Shown here: positions 47,770-57,231 of the stretch, in pieces
Numbering within the stretch: the stretch's first letter is position 1
Layout: every line of letters begins with the position of its first letter
Origin: DASVFB01 sp963815965
GTDB taxonomy: Bacteria; Actinomycetota; Thermoleophilia; Gaiellales; Gaiellaceae
Reading direction: 5' to 3'
DNA: 64,000 nt
Assembly (NCBI GenBank): GCA_963815965.1
Contig: CAWFIT010000004.1
Span: forward strand, 310,001-374,000
Position numbers and translations under genes: made by a program
Notes under the pieces: generated by a model
What the model was told of the DNA's origin: nothing
The model's database searches: none
Seen by the model: the letters and a program-made list of their open reading frames with translations, nothing else

Positions 47770-49138
47770 CGAACGCGCCGCTGCGGCGCGGGTCGGCGGC
47801 CGCTCCGTCGCGGCCGATCGCGCTCACGCCGCCGAAGTAGTGGTGTAGCCCGGGCCAGCGCCGGACGGAGCGGCCGTCGGCTTCGAGCTGGTCGAGCGCG
47901 GCCTCGTCGACTCCACCCTCGGCGTTGACGACGGCGCCGGTTACGTGGAAGCGCGGCCGGTCGACCGCGGCTTGAGGCGCGAGACCCTCGTCGAGGACGC
48001 CGGCGAGCACGAGCGCCAGCGCCGTCCTGAGCCTCGTTCCTCCGGCCGCGCCCAGCGCAAGCGTGAGACCGTCGGCGTCGAACGCGAGCGTGGGGGCCAT
48101 CATCGAGCTCATCCGTTCGCCTGGGACGAGGTCGCCAACGATGAGGTCGACCTCCCCGAGCATGCTGTTCAGGTGCAGGTCGAGACCGGGGAGGAAGTCG
48201 CCGGAGCCCAGGCCCAGGCTTGTCGTGATGACGCACGCGTTTCCCTCCGCGTCGACGACCGACAAGTTCGTGGTGTGCGTCTCGGCACCGGTTGTCTCGA
48301 GGGCAGGCACGAGTGCCAGAACGCGCTCAGTTGCGCTCAGCCCGCGCAGTCCCGGCAACGCAGGCAGCAGCTCGGAGAGCCCGGCGAGACCGCCGCGCGT
48401 GAGCAGCGTCCTGCCCGCGTACTCGACGTCGACCGGCTCGCTCCAGCGCGCCTCGTACGTCTCGAGGTCGTCCGCCGTCACGGCGCCGCCACGCTTGCGC
48501 ATCAGCGAGAGAATGGACTGCGCGAGCGACCCGGTGTACGCCGACGCCGCTCCTTCGTCCGCCAGGAGCGCCAGCGCCTTTTCGATTCCGGGCTGGCGCA
48601 GCAACTCGCCCGCTTGCAAGAGCGTGTTGCCGGGCGCGTAGATGCGCGCGCCGGCGTCCATGGTCATCACGGGTGCGAGCATCGCGAGGCAGGACGCATG
48701 AGCCGGTGTCAGCGGTACGCCGGCGCGCGCGAGCCTCATCGCGGGCTCGAAGAGCAGCCGCCACGGAAGGCGGCCGTATTCCGCGTGGAGCGCACCGAGT
48801 CCCGCGGGCACGCCCGGCACGGCGAACGACGCGGGGCCGATCGCGTAGTGGACGAGCTCTTCGCCGAACGGCACCTGCAGCTCGACCAGTTCGGCGCCTT
48901 CCCCGGACGGCACGGTGCAGAAGCAGTCGAGGTTCTTCGCAGTACGCGAAACCGCGTCCCAGTAGATCGCGTGCCCGCCGCCGAGCAGCCCGGTCATCAA
49001 CGTTTCGGCAACGCACGACGCAAGCGACGCGGCCACCGCGGCGTCGGCGGCGTTCCCACCAGCAGCGAGAATCTCAGCGCCCGCCGCTGCAGTAGCCGGA
49101 TGTCCAGCGGCGATGCCAGCCTTCATCGCGCGTGACAT
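47759..49138 (-). CDS. ggt: gamma-glutamyltransferase-like Ntn hydrolase
   Basis: 459 residues from ATG 49138 (MSRAMKAGIAAGHPATAAAG); longer upstream starts lack homology. Family features: GGNAADAAVAA near 30, LLGGGHAIYW, and the autoprocessing site ETHTTNLSVVDAEGNACVIT with Thr as the new N-terminal nucleophile near residue 290. C-terminal region SSMMAPTLAFDADGLTLALG-AAGGTR. No signal peptide is evident, so glutathione or gamma-glutamyl peptide turnover inside the cell is inferred. Ends 10 nt into ribF on the opposite strand. Confidence 0.88.
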   Translation of the reverse strand: MSRAMKAGIAAGHPATAAAGAEILAAGGNAADAAVAASLASCVAETLMTGLLGGGHAIYWDAVSRTAKNLDCFCTVPSGEGAELVELQVPFGEELVHYAIGPASFAVPGVPAGLGALHAEYGRLPWRLLFEPAMRLARAGVPLTPAHASCLAMLAPVMTMDAGARIYAPGNTLLQAGELLRQPGIEKALALLADEGAASAYTGSLAQSILSLMRKRGGAVTADDLETYEARWSEPVDVEYAGRTLLTRGGLAGLSELLPALPGLRGLSATERVLALVPALETTGAETHTTNLSVVDAEGNACVITTSLGLGSGDFLPGLDLHLNSMLGEVDLIVGDLVPGERMSSMMAPTLAFDADGLTLALGAAGGTRLRTALALVLAGVLDEGLAPQAAVDRPRFHVTGAVVNAEGGVDEAALDQLEADGRSVRRWPGLHHYFGGVSAIGRDGAAADPRRSGAFVMA

Positions 49139-49171
49139 TACTTCGGAAGCTCTTTGTCGAAGCTGAACCTT

Positions 49172-49308
49172 CCGACGGCAGCGCGGCTTTGCCGCGCTGT
49201 TCACCACCCTTCAAACGAAGCAACAGACCTCACAAAGAGGCAAATCGGGCACGCGCGCGAAGCGCGCCTGACCGGTCTTCCGGGCCAAAGTGCGCAGCAC
49301 TTTGGCCC
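49172..49308 (-). repeat. three-hairpin intergenic repeat, copy 2
   Basis: On the minus strand: hairpin 1 GGGCCAAAGTGC-TGC-GCACTTTGGCCC (49308-49282), spacer GGAAGACCGG, hairpin 2 CA-G-GCGCGC-TTC-GCGCGC-G-TG (49273-49247), 47-nt linker, hairpin 3 CAGCGCGGC-AAA-GCCGCGCTG (49199-49179), then CCGTCGG. Stems 1 and 3 differ from copies 1 and 3 yet pair perfectly. Lies between divergent ggt and rpsO. Confidence 0.7.
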
Positions 49309-49407
49309 GACGGTCAGCTACCCTAGTCGCCGACCGCGATCTCGGCCGTACGCCTCCTTCCTTGGGCGGCGCGCTGGGACGGCGGAGTCATTCACGAGAG
49401 GAGACAC

Positions 49408-49677
49408 ATGAGCCTCACCAAGGAAGAGAAGCAGGAGATCATCAAGGAGCACGGCCGCGCTGAGACGGACACCGGTTCGCCGGAGGTCCAGATCGCGATG
49501 CTGACGCGCCGGATCAACCAGCTGACCGAGCACCTCCGCACGCACAAGCACGACCACCACTCGCGTCGCGGGCTGCTCAAGCTGGTCGGACGCCGCCGCC
49601 GCTTCCTGAACTATCTCCAACGCACGAATCTCGAGGGCTATCGGGCCCTCATCAAGGAGCTGGGGCTCCGGCGCTAG
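49408..49677 (+). CDS. rpsO: 30S ribosomal protein S15
   Basis: 89 residues. MSLTKEEKQEIIKEHGRAET, then DTGSPEVQIAMLTRRINQLT and HHSRRGLLKLVGRRRRFLNY. ATG 49408 behind GAGAGGAGA. Followed by pnp, as widely conserved. Confidence 0.95.
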   Translation: MSLTKEEKQEIIKEHGRAETDTGSPEVQIAMLTRRINQLTEHLRTHKHDHHSRRGLLKLVGRRRRFLNYLQRTNLEGYRALIKELGLRR

Positions 49678-49690
49678 CTCAGGGCATAGG

Positions 49691-49743
49691 GGGTGGAAGT
49701 TTGAGCGAGTGCTCGGCGGCAGCACTGACTCAAACCTCCACCC
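49691..49743 (+). promoter_or_regulatory. long rpsO-pnp intercistronic hairpin
   Basis: Outer stem: GGGTGGAAGTTTGAG (49691-49705) with CTCAAACCTCCACCC (49729-49743), 14 of 15 paired; inner stem AGTGCT/AGCACT (49708-49713/49721-49726), loop CGGCGGC. Located 27 nt before the pnp start. In E. coli an RNase III-cleaved hairpin at this place lets PNPase control its own mRNA; the position and size here suggest the same (analogy). Confidence 0.65.
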
Positions 49744-49769
49744 TCGTACGAAGGAAAGTGGAGGGAAAC

Positions 49770-52253
49770 ATGGCTATTGCCACTGAACGGCTCGCCGGCA
49801 TCTCGGTCGAGATCGGCGGCCGTGAAATGACGTTCGAGACCGGAAAGCTCGCGAAGCAGGCCGACGGCGCAGTCGTCGTCCGCTCCGGGGACACGATGGT
49901 GCTCGCAACGGCACAGGGCAGGACGGAGGCGCGCGAAGGCGCGGACTTCTTCCCGCTCACCGTCGACGTCGAGGAGCGGATGTACGCGGCCGGGAAGATC
50001 CCCGGCGGCTTCTTCAAGCGGGAAGGACGGCCGACCGAGCGCGCGATCCTCACCGCGCGGATGATCGACCGCCCGATCCGGCCGCTCTGGCCGAAGGGCT
50101 TCAAGAACGAGGTGCAGGTGATCTGCACCGTGCTGTCGGCCGACATGGTCATCGGGCACGACATCCTGTGCATCAACGGCGCGTCTGCTGCGCTGATGCT
50201 CTCGCCGCTGCCGTTCCTCGGTCCGATCGGGGCCGTGCGCATCGGTCAGATCGAGGGCCGGCTCGTCGTCAACCCGACGTTGCAGGAGGCAGAGGAGGAG
50301 TCGACGCTCGACCTGATCGTCGTCGGGACGAAGGAAGGCCTGACGATGGTGGAGGCCGGCGCCGACGAGGTGCCCGAAAGCGTCCTGCTCGAGGCGCTCG
50401 ATCTCGCGCAGACGGAGATCCTCAAGCTCTGCGAGGCGCAGGAGGAGCTCCGTGAGCGGGCTGGGAAGCCGAAGTGGCTCGATCCCGAGCTCACTGCCGA
50501 GCTCGACGCGTCGCACGGCGCCGCAATCCGCGACCGCATCGAGGCGCACGGCCTCCGCGAGGGCGGCGCGATCGTGGAAGAGCTGCTCGAGGAGCTTGCG
50601 CCGTCGCTGTCGATGGATTCGACGGACGAGGACATCGTCAAGCAGCTCCAGGTGCGTTCCAGCCTCAACGCGCTGCTGGAGAAGGCCAGGCTTGCCGCCG
50701 TCGAAGGGCCGGTGCGCGAGCAGTTCGAGAGCGACCTGCGCGCGCTGACCGAGGCGGAGCAGGACTCGAAGGAGCTGAAGTCGGCCAAGCGCCACCTGCT
50801 GTTCGAGCGGATCATCGACACGGTCCAGCTTCCGTTCCCGGTCGGGCCCGCGACGGTCGACGGCGAGCCTCCGACCGTCAAGGACTCGCTCACGAAGCAG
50901 TTCGTGAAGCGGGCGGCGGAAGCGATCTACAAGGACCTCGTCCGCAAGAAGATCGCGATCGAGAAGCGTCGCCCCGACGGGCGCGGCACGGAGGACATCC
51001 GGCCGATCGAGTGCGAGGTCGGCGTCAGCCCGCGGACGCACGGCTCCGCGCTGTTCACGCGCGGCCAGACGCAGATCATGTCGCTGCTGACGCTCGGCAC
51101 CGCGAAGGAGGGCCAGCGCATCGACGACCTGTCGCTCGAGTCCGAGCGCCGGTACATGCACCACTACAACTTCCCGCCCTACTCGGTCGGCGAGACCGGC
51201 TTCATGCGGGGTCCGAAGCGCCGCGACATCGGCCACGGCGCGCTCGCACAGCGTGCGCTCGAGCCGATGATCCCGCCTGCGTCGGAGTTCCCGTACACGA
51301 TCCGGATCGTCTCCGAGACGCTCGAGTCGAACGGCTCGTCGTCGATGGGCTCGGTGTGCGGCTCGACGCTCGCGCTGATGGACGCCGGCGTGCCGATCAA
51401 GGCGCCCGTGTCCGGGATCGCGATGGGCCTCGTGAAGGAGGGCGACGACCACGTCATCCTCACGGACATCCAGGGTGCGGAGGATCACCTCGGCGACATG
51501 GACTTCAAGGTCGCCGGCACGCGCGACGGCATCACCGCGTTGCAGATGGACATCAAGATCACCGGCGTCACGCGGGAGATCATGCAGAGCGCGCTCGAGC
51601 AGGCGAAGCGGGCGCGCGAGTTCATCCTCGACAAGATGCTGGCGGCGATTCCCGAAGCGCGCACCGAGCTGGCGGCGCACGCACCGCGGATCTCGTCGGT
51701 CAAGATCGATCCAGAGCAGATCGGCCTCGTCATCGGCAAGGGCGGCGAGACGATCCGCGGCCTCGAGGCCGACTACGAGGTCCAGATCGACATCGAGGAG
51801 GACGGCACGATCCTCATCTACGCGACCGAGGGAACGAAGGCCGACGCGGCGATCGCCGCGATCGAGGGCCTGACGAAGAGCCCGGAGGTCGGCGACGAGT
51901 ACCGCAACGCGAAGGTCGTCAAGACGACGCAGTTCGGCGCCTTCGTCGAGCTGAAGAAGGGCACGGACGGCCTGCTGCACGTGTCGAACGTCGGCCCCGG
52001 CCGCGTCGGTCACATCGAGGACGTGATCAGCCGCGGCGACGTGCTCGACGTCGTCGTCCAGGAGGTCGACAAGGAGCGCGGCCGGATCGGCCTGAAGCTC
52101 CTCGCCAAGCACGAGAACGGCTCCGTCGTCACGCCCGAGGAGCTGATCGAGCGCGCGAAGGATGCGCCTCCGCGCGAGCGCGAAGAGCGTCCGCGCGGCG
52201 ATCGCGATCGCGGCCGGGGCGGTGGCCGCGGCGGCGGCCGCGGTCGAAGCTAG
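49770..52253 (+). CDS. pnp: polyribonucleotide nucleotidyltransferase (PNPase)
   Basis: 827 residues from ATG 49770, behind GGAGGG. Two RNase PH domains with a helical linker (FFKREGRPTERAILTARMID near 75; GSSSMGSVCGSTLALMDAGV near 527), KH domain (IGLVIGKGGETIRGLE near 650), S1 domain (GAFVELKKGTDGLLHVSNVG near 725), and a short Arg/Gly-rich tail. 3'-5' exonuclease of the degradosome. Confidence 0.95.
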   Translation: MAIATERLAGISVEIGGREMTFETGKLAKQADGAVVVRSGDTMVLATAQGRTEAREGADFFPLTVDVEERMYAAGKIPGGFFKREGRPTERAILTARMIDRPIRPLWPKGFKNEVQVICTVLSADMVIGHDILCINGASAALMLSPLPFLGPIGAVRIGQIEGRLVVNPTLQEAEEESTLDLIVVGTKEGLTMVEAGADEVPESVLLEALDLAQTEILKLCEAQEELRERAGKPKWLDPELTAELDASHGAAIRDRIEAHGLREGGAIVEELLEELAPSLSMDSTDEDIVKQLQVRSSLNALLEKARLAAVEGPVREQFESDLRALTEAEQDSKELKSAKRHLLFERIIDTVQLPFPVGPATVDGEPPTVKDSLTKQFVKRAAEAIYKDLVRKKIAIEKRRPDGRGTEDIRPIECEVGVSPRTHGSALFTRGQTQIMSLLTLGTAKEGQRIDDLSLESERRYMHHYNFPPYSVGETGFMRGPKRRDIGHGALAQRALEPMIPPASEFPYTIRIVSETLESNGSSSMGSVCGSTLALMDAGVPIKAPVSGIAMGLVKEGDDHVILTDIQGAEDHLGDMDFKVAGTRDGITALQMDIKITGVTREIMQSALEQAKRAREFILDKMLAAIPEARTELAAHAPRISSVKIDPEQIGLVIGKGGETIRGLEADYEVQIDIEEDGTILIYATEGTKADAAIAAIEGLTKSPEVGDEYRNAKVVKTTQFGAFVELKKGTDGLLHVSNVGPGRVGHIEDVISRGDVLDVVVQEVDKERGRIGLKLLAKHENGSVVTPEELIERAKDAPPREREERPRGDRDRGRGGGRGGGRGRS

Positions 52254-52277
52254 CGCGCCAAACTGAGATGTCCGAGA

Positions 52278-52305
52278 GTGGGGGGCGGCTTCGGCCGCCT
52301 CTCAC
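52278..52305. terminator. bidirectional terminator hairpin between pnp and the response regulator
   Basis: GTGGGGGGCGGC-TTCG-GCCGCCTCTCAC, a 12-bp stem (two G-U pairs) closed by a stable TTCG tetraloop, between two convergent genes. A pyrimidine run follows on the plus strand. Confidence 0.65.
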
Positions 52306-52311
52306 CTTCGT

Positions 52312-52962
52312 TTACTCGGCCACCTTGACGACGTGGCGATGGCCGGTGACGTCTCGATCTTGCCTCAGCGCAAGCGCGACTGCTTGTGTGCGGCTGCGAA
52401 CTCCGAGCTTGGTCAGAACCCGCTGGATGTGCGTGGCGACCGTCTTCGGGCTGATGAAGAGTTGCTGGGCTATTTCGTCCTGGTTGGAGCCTGCTGCGAG
52501 AAGATCGAGCACCTCGTGCTCGCGCGCTGAGAGAGCGTCCAGCTTGCTGCTCACGCCGTTGGTCTGAGAAGCCTGTTTGTCGGTCGATCGTCCCGCCAGC
52601 CGCCACACGCGTGCGACGAGCTCCCCCGGGTCGACCGGCTTGGTCATGTAGTCGTCCGCGCCGAGGAGGATCCCGGCGGCGCGATCGAACGGCTCGGTGC
52701 GGTTGCCGGAGACGATGATCACCGGGAAGTCGTCTCCGTACTCGTCCTTGAGCTGGCGGCAGAGCTCGTAGCCGCTCACACCCGGAAGCTGAACATCCGT
52801 GAGCACGAGGTCGGGCTTCTGCTCTGCGATCGCCGACTGTGCCTCCTCGGCGCTCGCCACGCCGAGCGTCGCATACCCGGCCCGCTCGAGAACCGCGATT
52901 AGAAGGGTCCGGAAACCAGCGTCATCGTCGACGAGAACAACGTCACCGGAATGCTCAGCCAC
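52312..52962 (-). CDS. NarL/FixJ-type response regulator
   Basis: 216 residues from GTG 52962 (VAEHSGDVVLVDDDAGFRTL). Receiver domain with the acidic pair (VDDD), phospho-acceptor Asp in LVLTDVQLPGVSGYEL, Lys in DDYMTKPVDPGEL; C-terminal LuxR-type HTH (LSAREHEVLDLLAAGSNQDE, FISPKTVATHIQRVLTKLGV). Orphan: no kinase adjacent. ATG 53037 upstream is less likely because the extra residues are not conserved-looking. Confidence 0.88.
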   Translation of the reverse strand: MAEHSGDVVLVDDDAGFRTLLIAVLERAGYATLGVASAEEAQSAIAEQKPDLVLTDVQLPGVSGYELCRQLKDEYGDDFPVIIVSGNRTEPFDRAAGILLGADDYMTKPVDPGELVARVWRLAGRSTDKQASQTNGVSSKLDALSAREHEVLDLLAAGSNQDEIAQQLFISPKTVATHIQRVLTKLGVRSRTQAVALALRQDRDVTGHRHVVKVAE

Positions 52963-53394
52963 TCTCTGCCCTCTCTCCCTTTGGCTCCCTGCATCTTCTT
53001 GCCGCACTAGGTGTTGTAACGCAAATGCGGCAGTCATTCAATGGGGATTGGTGAAATCGTGTAGGCGTGGGACCTACGGTGCCGCTTCAGAATCGGGTGT
53101 TTGTTGCCTTGTAGCTCGGCCGTCTGCGGACGTAGCGTTGTTGATGAATCTGTGGGCGACGTCTGGGGAGGCGATCGGGTTGGCTGCCGTGACGGTTACT
53201 GAATGCTTTGGGCGCTCTCGTCGCCGATCCGCGAAGTCGCGGCCGATGGGCGGCCACTCCGAAGAATCGGCGATGTCATCGGAGGGGGAGGTGGTTGCGG
53301 AGGCATAGAGGCGTTCGACTGGGTCTTCGGCCGACTCAATTTTGTCTTCGGCCGACTCAATTTTGGCACCTATTGGTGGGAGGGCAATCGAAAT
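52963..53394. other. intergenic region with a 21-bp tandem duplication
   Basis: Between divergent genes. A 21-bp unit starting GTCTTCGGCCGACTC and ending AATTTT is present twice in tandem at 53323-53343 and 53344-53364, about 30 nt before the next start. Otherwise nothing is recognised. The unit could be a duplicated regulator site or a replication-slippage product. Confidence 0.5.
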
Positions 53395-55320
53395 ATGACT
53401 GCACTTAGATTTCACCGTCGGCGGACACGCCGGCTCTGGATGTACGGAGGACTGACGGTAGTGCTTAGCTCCGCGGTCGTCCTGCTCATCGCAGCGGGCG
53501 CTGGCGCGGTCCTGACCGGTAGCTCGTTCGACACGTCCAACGGTAACCTGACGCCGAGCGCGCCGACGCTGCACGACTGGAATCCCGCCGGCAAGCCGAC
53601 CGCCGCACTCAATCCGCTCGGTCCGGTAGAGCCAATCACCTGTCCGATCCTCGGAGCGGGCACGAACTGCGGCGTCGACTGGGTGGGCAACTCGGCGCCG
53701 GACAACTCGTTCACCCAGGGAACGAAGGAGGACAGCGAGGACGTGGTGGTCGCCACTGGGTCGATCCCGCCCAACAAGGACGACCTGTCCCGCTTCTACA
53801 TCAACAAGGAACGGCGAAACTTCACCGGCTGCGCGCCCGGTACAGCCTCGCCGAACACGTGCGACTACCTCTACCTCGCCTGGGAGCGAACGGCAAAGCT
53901 CGGCTCAGCACACATGGACTTCGAGTTCAACCAGGAGCCGGTCGGCAACCTGATCACCGCGGGTGATGTGGCGCTGAACCGGACGGCCGGCGACCTGCTG
54001 GTCGACTTCGACTTCGGCGGCAGCGGCCCGGTCGGCTTGGTCCTGCACCGGTGGATCGTCGGCACCAACACGCCGTCGGCCGACTGCGAGGCGGTCAACT
54101 CGGGGACGAATGTCAACTGCTGGGGCAAGGGCGTCGATCTCACGGCCAGCGGCATCGCCGAAGGCTCAGTGAACAGTTCGCCCGTGAACGATTACAACCC
54201 GCCGGTACCCGCCGCCGGCTTCAATACTCTCGACGGATCGACGAAGGCCCAGGGCAATACGACGACGGTCAGCTCGACCTTCGGGGAAGCGGGGATCAAC
54301 CTGACCGCCGCCAACCTCTTCCCGCCGGGCTCCTGCTTCCACCTCGGCGACGCCTGGCTGAAGAGCCGCTCGTCCGGTGGCTCATTCTCGTCGGACATGA
54401 AGGACTTCATCGCTCCGATCCCGATCAACATCTCCAACTGTGGCGAGATCGTGATCCAGAAGCACACCGACCCGCGCGGCATCAACCAGAACTTCAGCTT
54501 CAACTCGACCATCGCGGGCAGCGACCTCGTGAACGGCACCGCGAGCGGCGTCACGGGTGCGACCTGCCGCGAGGCCGTGGCCGGGTACACCAACCCCTAC
54601 ACGCTGAACGACGACGGCAACAGTGCCGGGGGCGACAGCACCGGCAACACTGACGACTGCGCCAACGTGCCGGTAGGTGACTACACCGTTACGGGGGGTG
54701 CCGACCCGACCGGCTTTGCGTTCGAGAACCTCTCGTGTACCGCGACCGGTACGGGAACAACTGTCACTTTCACTCCTACCGGCAAACCGGCGAGCATCCA
54801 CATCGAGCCCGACGGCCTGGTCAAGTGCGTCTACACGAACCAGCAGCAGCTCGGTGCGCTCAAGATCACCAAGACCTCGAGCAAGGGGCTGCACCCCGGA
54901 CTTGCGGGAGCCGTCTTCCACATCACGGGCCCGAACTCGTACGCGACTGACGTGACAACGCTCGCTGGCGGCACCATCTGCGTTGACCATCTGCCGTTCG
55001 GCACGTACTCGGTCCAGGAGACCTCTCCGCCGACCGGATACGTGATCGACGATCCGACGGCTCACGATGTCGTCGTTGGGCTCAACTGCGACGTGCGGCG
55101 ACGGCAACGAGGCGACGTTCACTGCCACGGACACGCCGAAATCAGACATCCAGGTTCGCTTCCGCGACGGCGGTTCGGGGGCGACGTCGGCAACGATCTC
55201 CTGCGACAACACCACGGGGACCTCTGACACAGGGGACACAACGGGTGGGACGACACGCTAACGGTCACGGGCATCCACGCCCCGACCACCGTCCACTGGA
55301 CGATCGTGATCGATCCGTAA
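53395..55320 (+). CDS. large secreted surface protein with prealbumin-like domains, two frameshifts as sequenced
   Basis: ATG 53395 behind GGAGGG. A basic start and membrane segment (LTVVLSSAVVLLIAAGAGAV) form a signal peptide. A long Asn/Thr/Gly/Asp-rich extracellular part follows. Near residue 340 (IVIQKHTDPRGINQNFSFNS) and 485 (LKITKTSSKGLHPGLAGAVF, GTYSVQETSPPTGYVIDDP) lie SpaA/Cna-B-like domains. Frames shift near 55085-55092 and 55248-55252 (ATCGDGNEATFTATDTPKSD, then WDDTLTVTGIHAPTTVHWTI). No LPXTG is seen. Probable surface or spore-coat-like protein; exact function unknown. Confidence 0.7.
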
Positions 55321-55345
55321 CCGAGGAGGACAAGACACAGAAGAA

Positions 55346-55376
55346 GCGGGAGGCGGCCCACGGGGCCGCCTCCCGC
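55346..55376. terminator. bidirectional terminator hairpin
   Basis: GCGGGAGGCGGCC, loop CACGG, GGCCGCCTCCCGC: a 13-bp perfect stem between convergent genes (55320 plus, 55397 minus). Confidence 0.7.
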
Positions 55377-55396
55377 ATGCGGGAACCAGCTTGCCG

Positions 55397-55807
55397 CTAG
55401 AGGTCGAAGCTCGTCGATGCGACCTTCGTCCGCTTGCCCTTGATCATCTGGAAGGCGTCGATCTGGTAGTGGCCGGGCTCGGCCGCGGCGAACGTGTAGT
55501 AGAAGTTCGACAGCGAGATACACCCGTTTGAGTCCGGCATTTGGCCCGCGAACGCGGCCGCCGTGGGCGAGTACACGACGACGGTGACACCGCCGAAGTT
55601 GCTGTCGTAGCCGCCGCCGGCAACCGAATAGTGCGGTCCGGAATCGGTGCAGCTTGTGCTCGTAGCGGCTTGCAAGCCACTCAATCCCGTCACTTCGAGT
55701 GTCGGCGAGTAGGAAGGCTGCTTCCCGGCGAACGCCGTGGCGGAGGCGATCATCGCAGCGAGGGCGAGGACAGCGACGAGCGCCCCCGAGAACCTGTGAG
55801 ACGACAT
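55397..55807 (-). CDS. secreted hypothetical protein
   Basis: 136 residues from ATG 55807 behind AAAGGAG. Signal peptide (RFSGALVAVLALAAMIASATAF), then a Ser/Thr/Gly/Tyr-rich beta-type mature part with two cysteines (TSCTDSG, NGCISLS) that may form a disulphide. No family recognised. Neighbours are also secreted. Confidence 0.65.
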   Translation of the reverse strand: MSSHRFSGALVAVLALAAMIASATAFAGKQPSYSPTLEVTGLSGLQAATSTSCTDSGPHYSVAGGGYDSNFGGVTVVVYSPTAAAFAGQMPDSNGCISLSNFYYTFAAAEPGHYQIDAFQMIKGKRTKVASTSFDL

Positions 55808-56054
55808 TTGTGCTGCTCCTTTCGGTGCGGCTCCGAGACCTGGCGTCACCCGGACGCCATTGGGAGCTCTCGGCTGTCATCGTCACGACGGGTCAACTCC
55901 GCGACACCTCAGAGGGGGGATGCTCCTCCTCGAGAGGGTGGAATCAAGGACGACCGAGGTCGGAAGCAGCCGCAGCTCTTCACGCGCCAAACTTCGTGCA
56001 GAGCGCCGTTCACGCCACCCCCTCCGGCCGGCGGGTGGCGTGAACAGGATCGCG

Positions 56055-56831
56055 TCAGCTGGCGGTGAAGGCCACAGTCAGGACGCCGACGTTGCCCAGC
56101 CAGTCGTGCGACTTGAAGGTCGCCGTGTGCTGGCCGGCGCTCGGAGACCAGCTGTAGTTGAGCTGGCAGATGTACGTCACGTCGTCACAGGCTTTCGTCG
56201 AGACATAGGCATTGTCGATGTAAAGGTCGATGTTCTTGACCGCGTGGTCATCGCTCGACGAGACGGTGACGTTGTATGAGTGGCCGCTGATCGTTGTCCC
56301 GTTCCCCGGATTCGGCCAGAACAGCGTCGGCGCCGTGGTGTCGGACGAATAGACCTTGTAGTAGGTGGTGTCCGACCCGGTCGAAGCGGACGTCGCCGCC
56401 CGCGTTACCGTGACGACCAGCGGGTAGTTACCGTCCGCGATCGCGGACGGCGAGGTGACGTACACCCACAGGTAGCTGGATGACGTCGACGCGAGGGAAA
56501 CTTGGCTTGTCGGGAGCGAGACCGAGAACCCACTCGGCACTGAAACACTCACACTAAAAGTCGACGAGCCGCAACCGACGTCGTTGTTGGTAACGCGGAT
56601 GTCGTATGCGAGTTGCTGACCTGGCCGGCCGAACGAGCCCGATGAGCCCCAAGCCCAGTTGTTTTGGACCGAGACGCCGGGTGCATTCTGGGTACAGCTT
56701 GAAGTCCCGCCGTGGCCGCCGCCATGGCCGCCGCCGCCGCCTTTGGCGGCCAAAGCAGCCGGGACCAGAGCGAGGAGGACGACGAGGGCGATGCCGAGGG
56801 CGATGCGATCTGCTGGCGCTTTCCTGGTCAC
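56055..56831 (-). CDS. secreted protein with NEW3-like and Ig-like domains
   Basis: 258 residues, GTG 56831. Signal segment (IALGIALVVLLALVPAALAA), a Gly/His linker (GGGGGHGGGHGG), a first beta domain resembling NEW3 (QQLAYDIRVTNNDVGCGSST ... GNYPLVVTVTRAA) and a second Ig-like domain (PTLFWPNPGNGTTISGHSYN, NIDLYIDNAYV) common in bacterial surface proteins. The metal-binding look of the Gly/His linker is notable. Function unknown. Confidence 0.68.
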   Translation of the reverse strand: MTRKAPADRIALGIALVVLLALVPAALAAKGGGGGHGGGHGGTSSCTQNAPGVSVQNNWAWGSSGSFGRPGQQLAYDIRVTNNDVGCGSSTFSVSVSVPSGFSVSLPTSQVSLASTSSSYLWVYVTSPSAIADGNYPLVVTVTRAATSASTGSDTTYYKVYSSDTTAPTLFWPNPGNGTTISGHSYNVTVSSSDDHAVKNIDLYIDNAYVSTKACDDVTYICQLNYSWSPSAGQHTATFKSHDWLGNVGVLTVAFTAS

Positions 56832-57231
56832 GGGATAGACCTCCCTACTCCTGAGCGTGACCGCAGGCCGCCCAAGGTCGCTTTCAGTACGTGTTGATAC
56901 ATCGTCGACATGTCAAACGCGTGGCGTCCCCCGATCGAGTGATCAGACCCCTGGCCTGTTGCGGTCGGCGGGGGACTGTAGCGAACGAATCGGATGCGTG
57001 CGTGGATCGTGTTGAGGCGCACAAACAGCGCCAAACTTCGGCACCGGTGACCCAGTCCCTGCGACGTGGCCGACGAATCCGCTACGGCGAAGTTCACAAA
57101 ACGCCCTCGCTCATCGCGACTGTGAACGAGTCGACGACGCCTGCCAGAGGCAAGGACTCGCAGGAGGTAATCGAGACACAACGACGAAACGGCGCCGCGA
57201 CTGCACGGCACGCATCGCCTACGATGCTCCG
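56832..57231. other. 400-nt intergenic stretch
   Basis: Between two divergent genes. No gene seen. A TACGAT box ending about 10 nt before the GTG start of the protease could be a -10, giving a near-leaderless mRNA, but no good -35 accompanies it. Confidence 0.4.

Noticed and set aside
53395..55320. LPXTG sorting signal in the large surface protein
   Set aside because: The stitched C-terminus ends in TVHWTIVIDP without LPXTG, membrane helix or basic tail.
55850..56054. Possible gene in the gap between the two secreted proteins
   Set aside because: Short frames lack starts and RBS; composition not coding-like.
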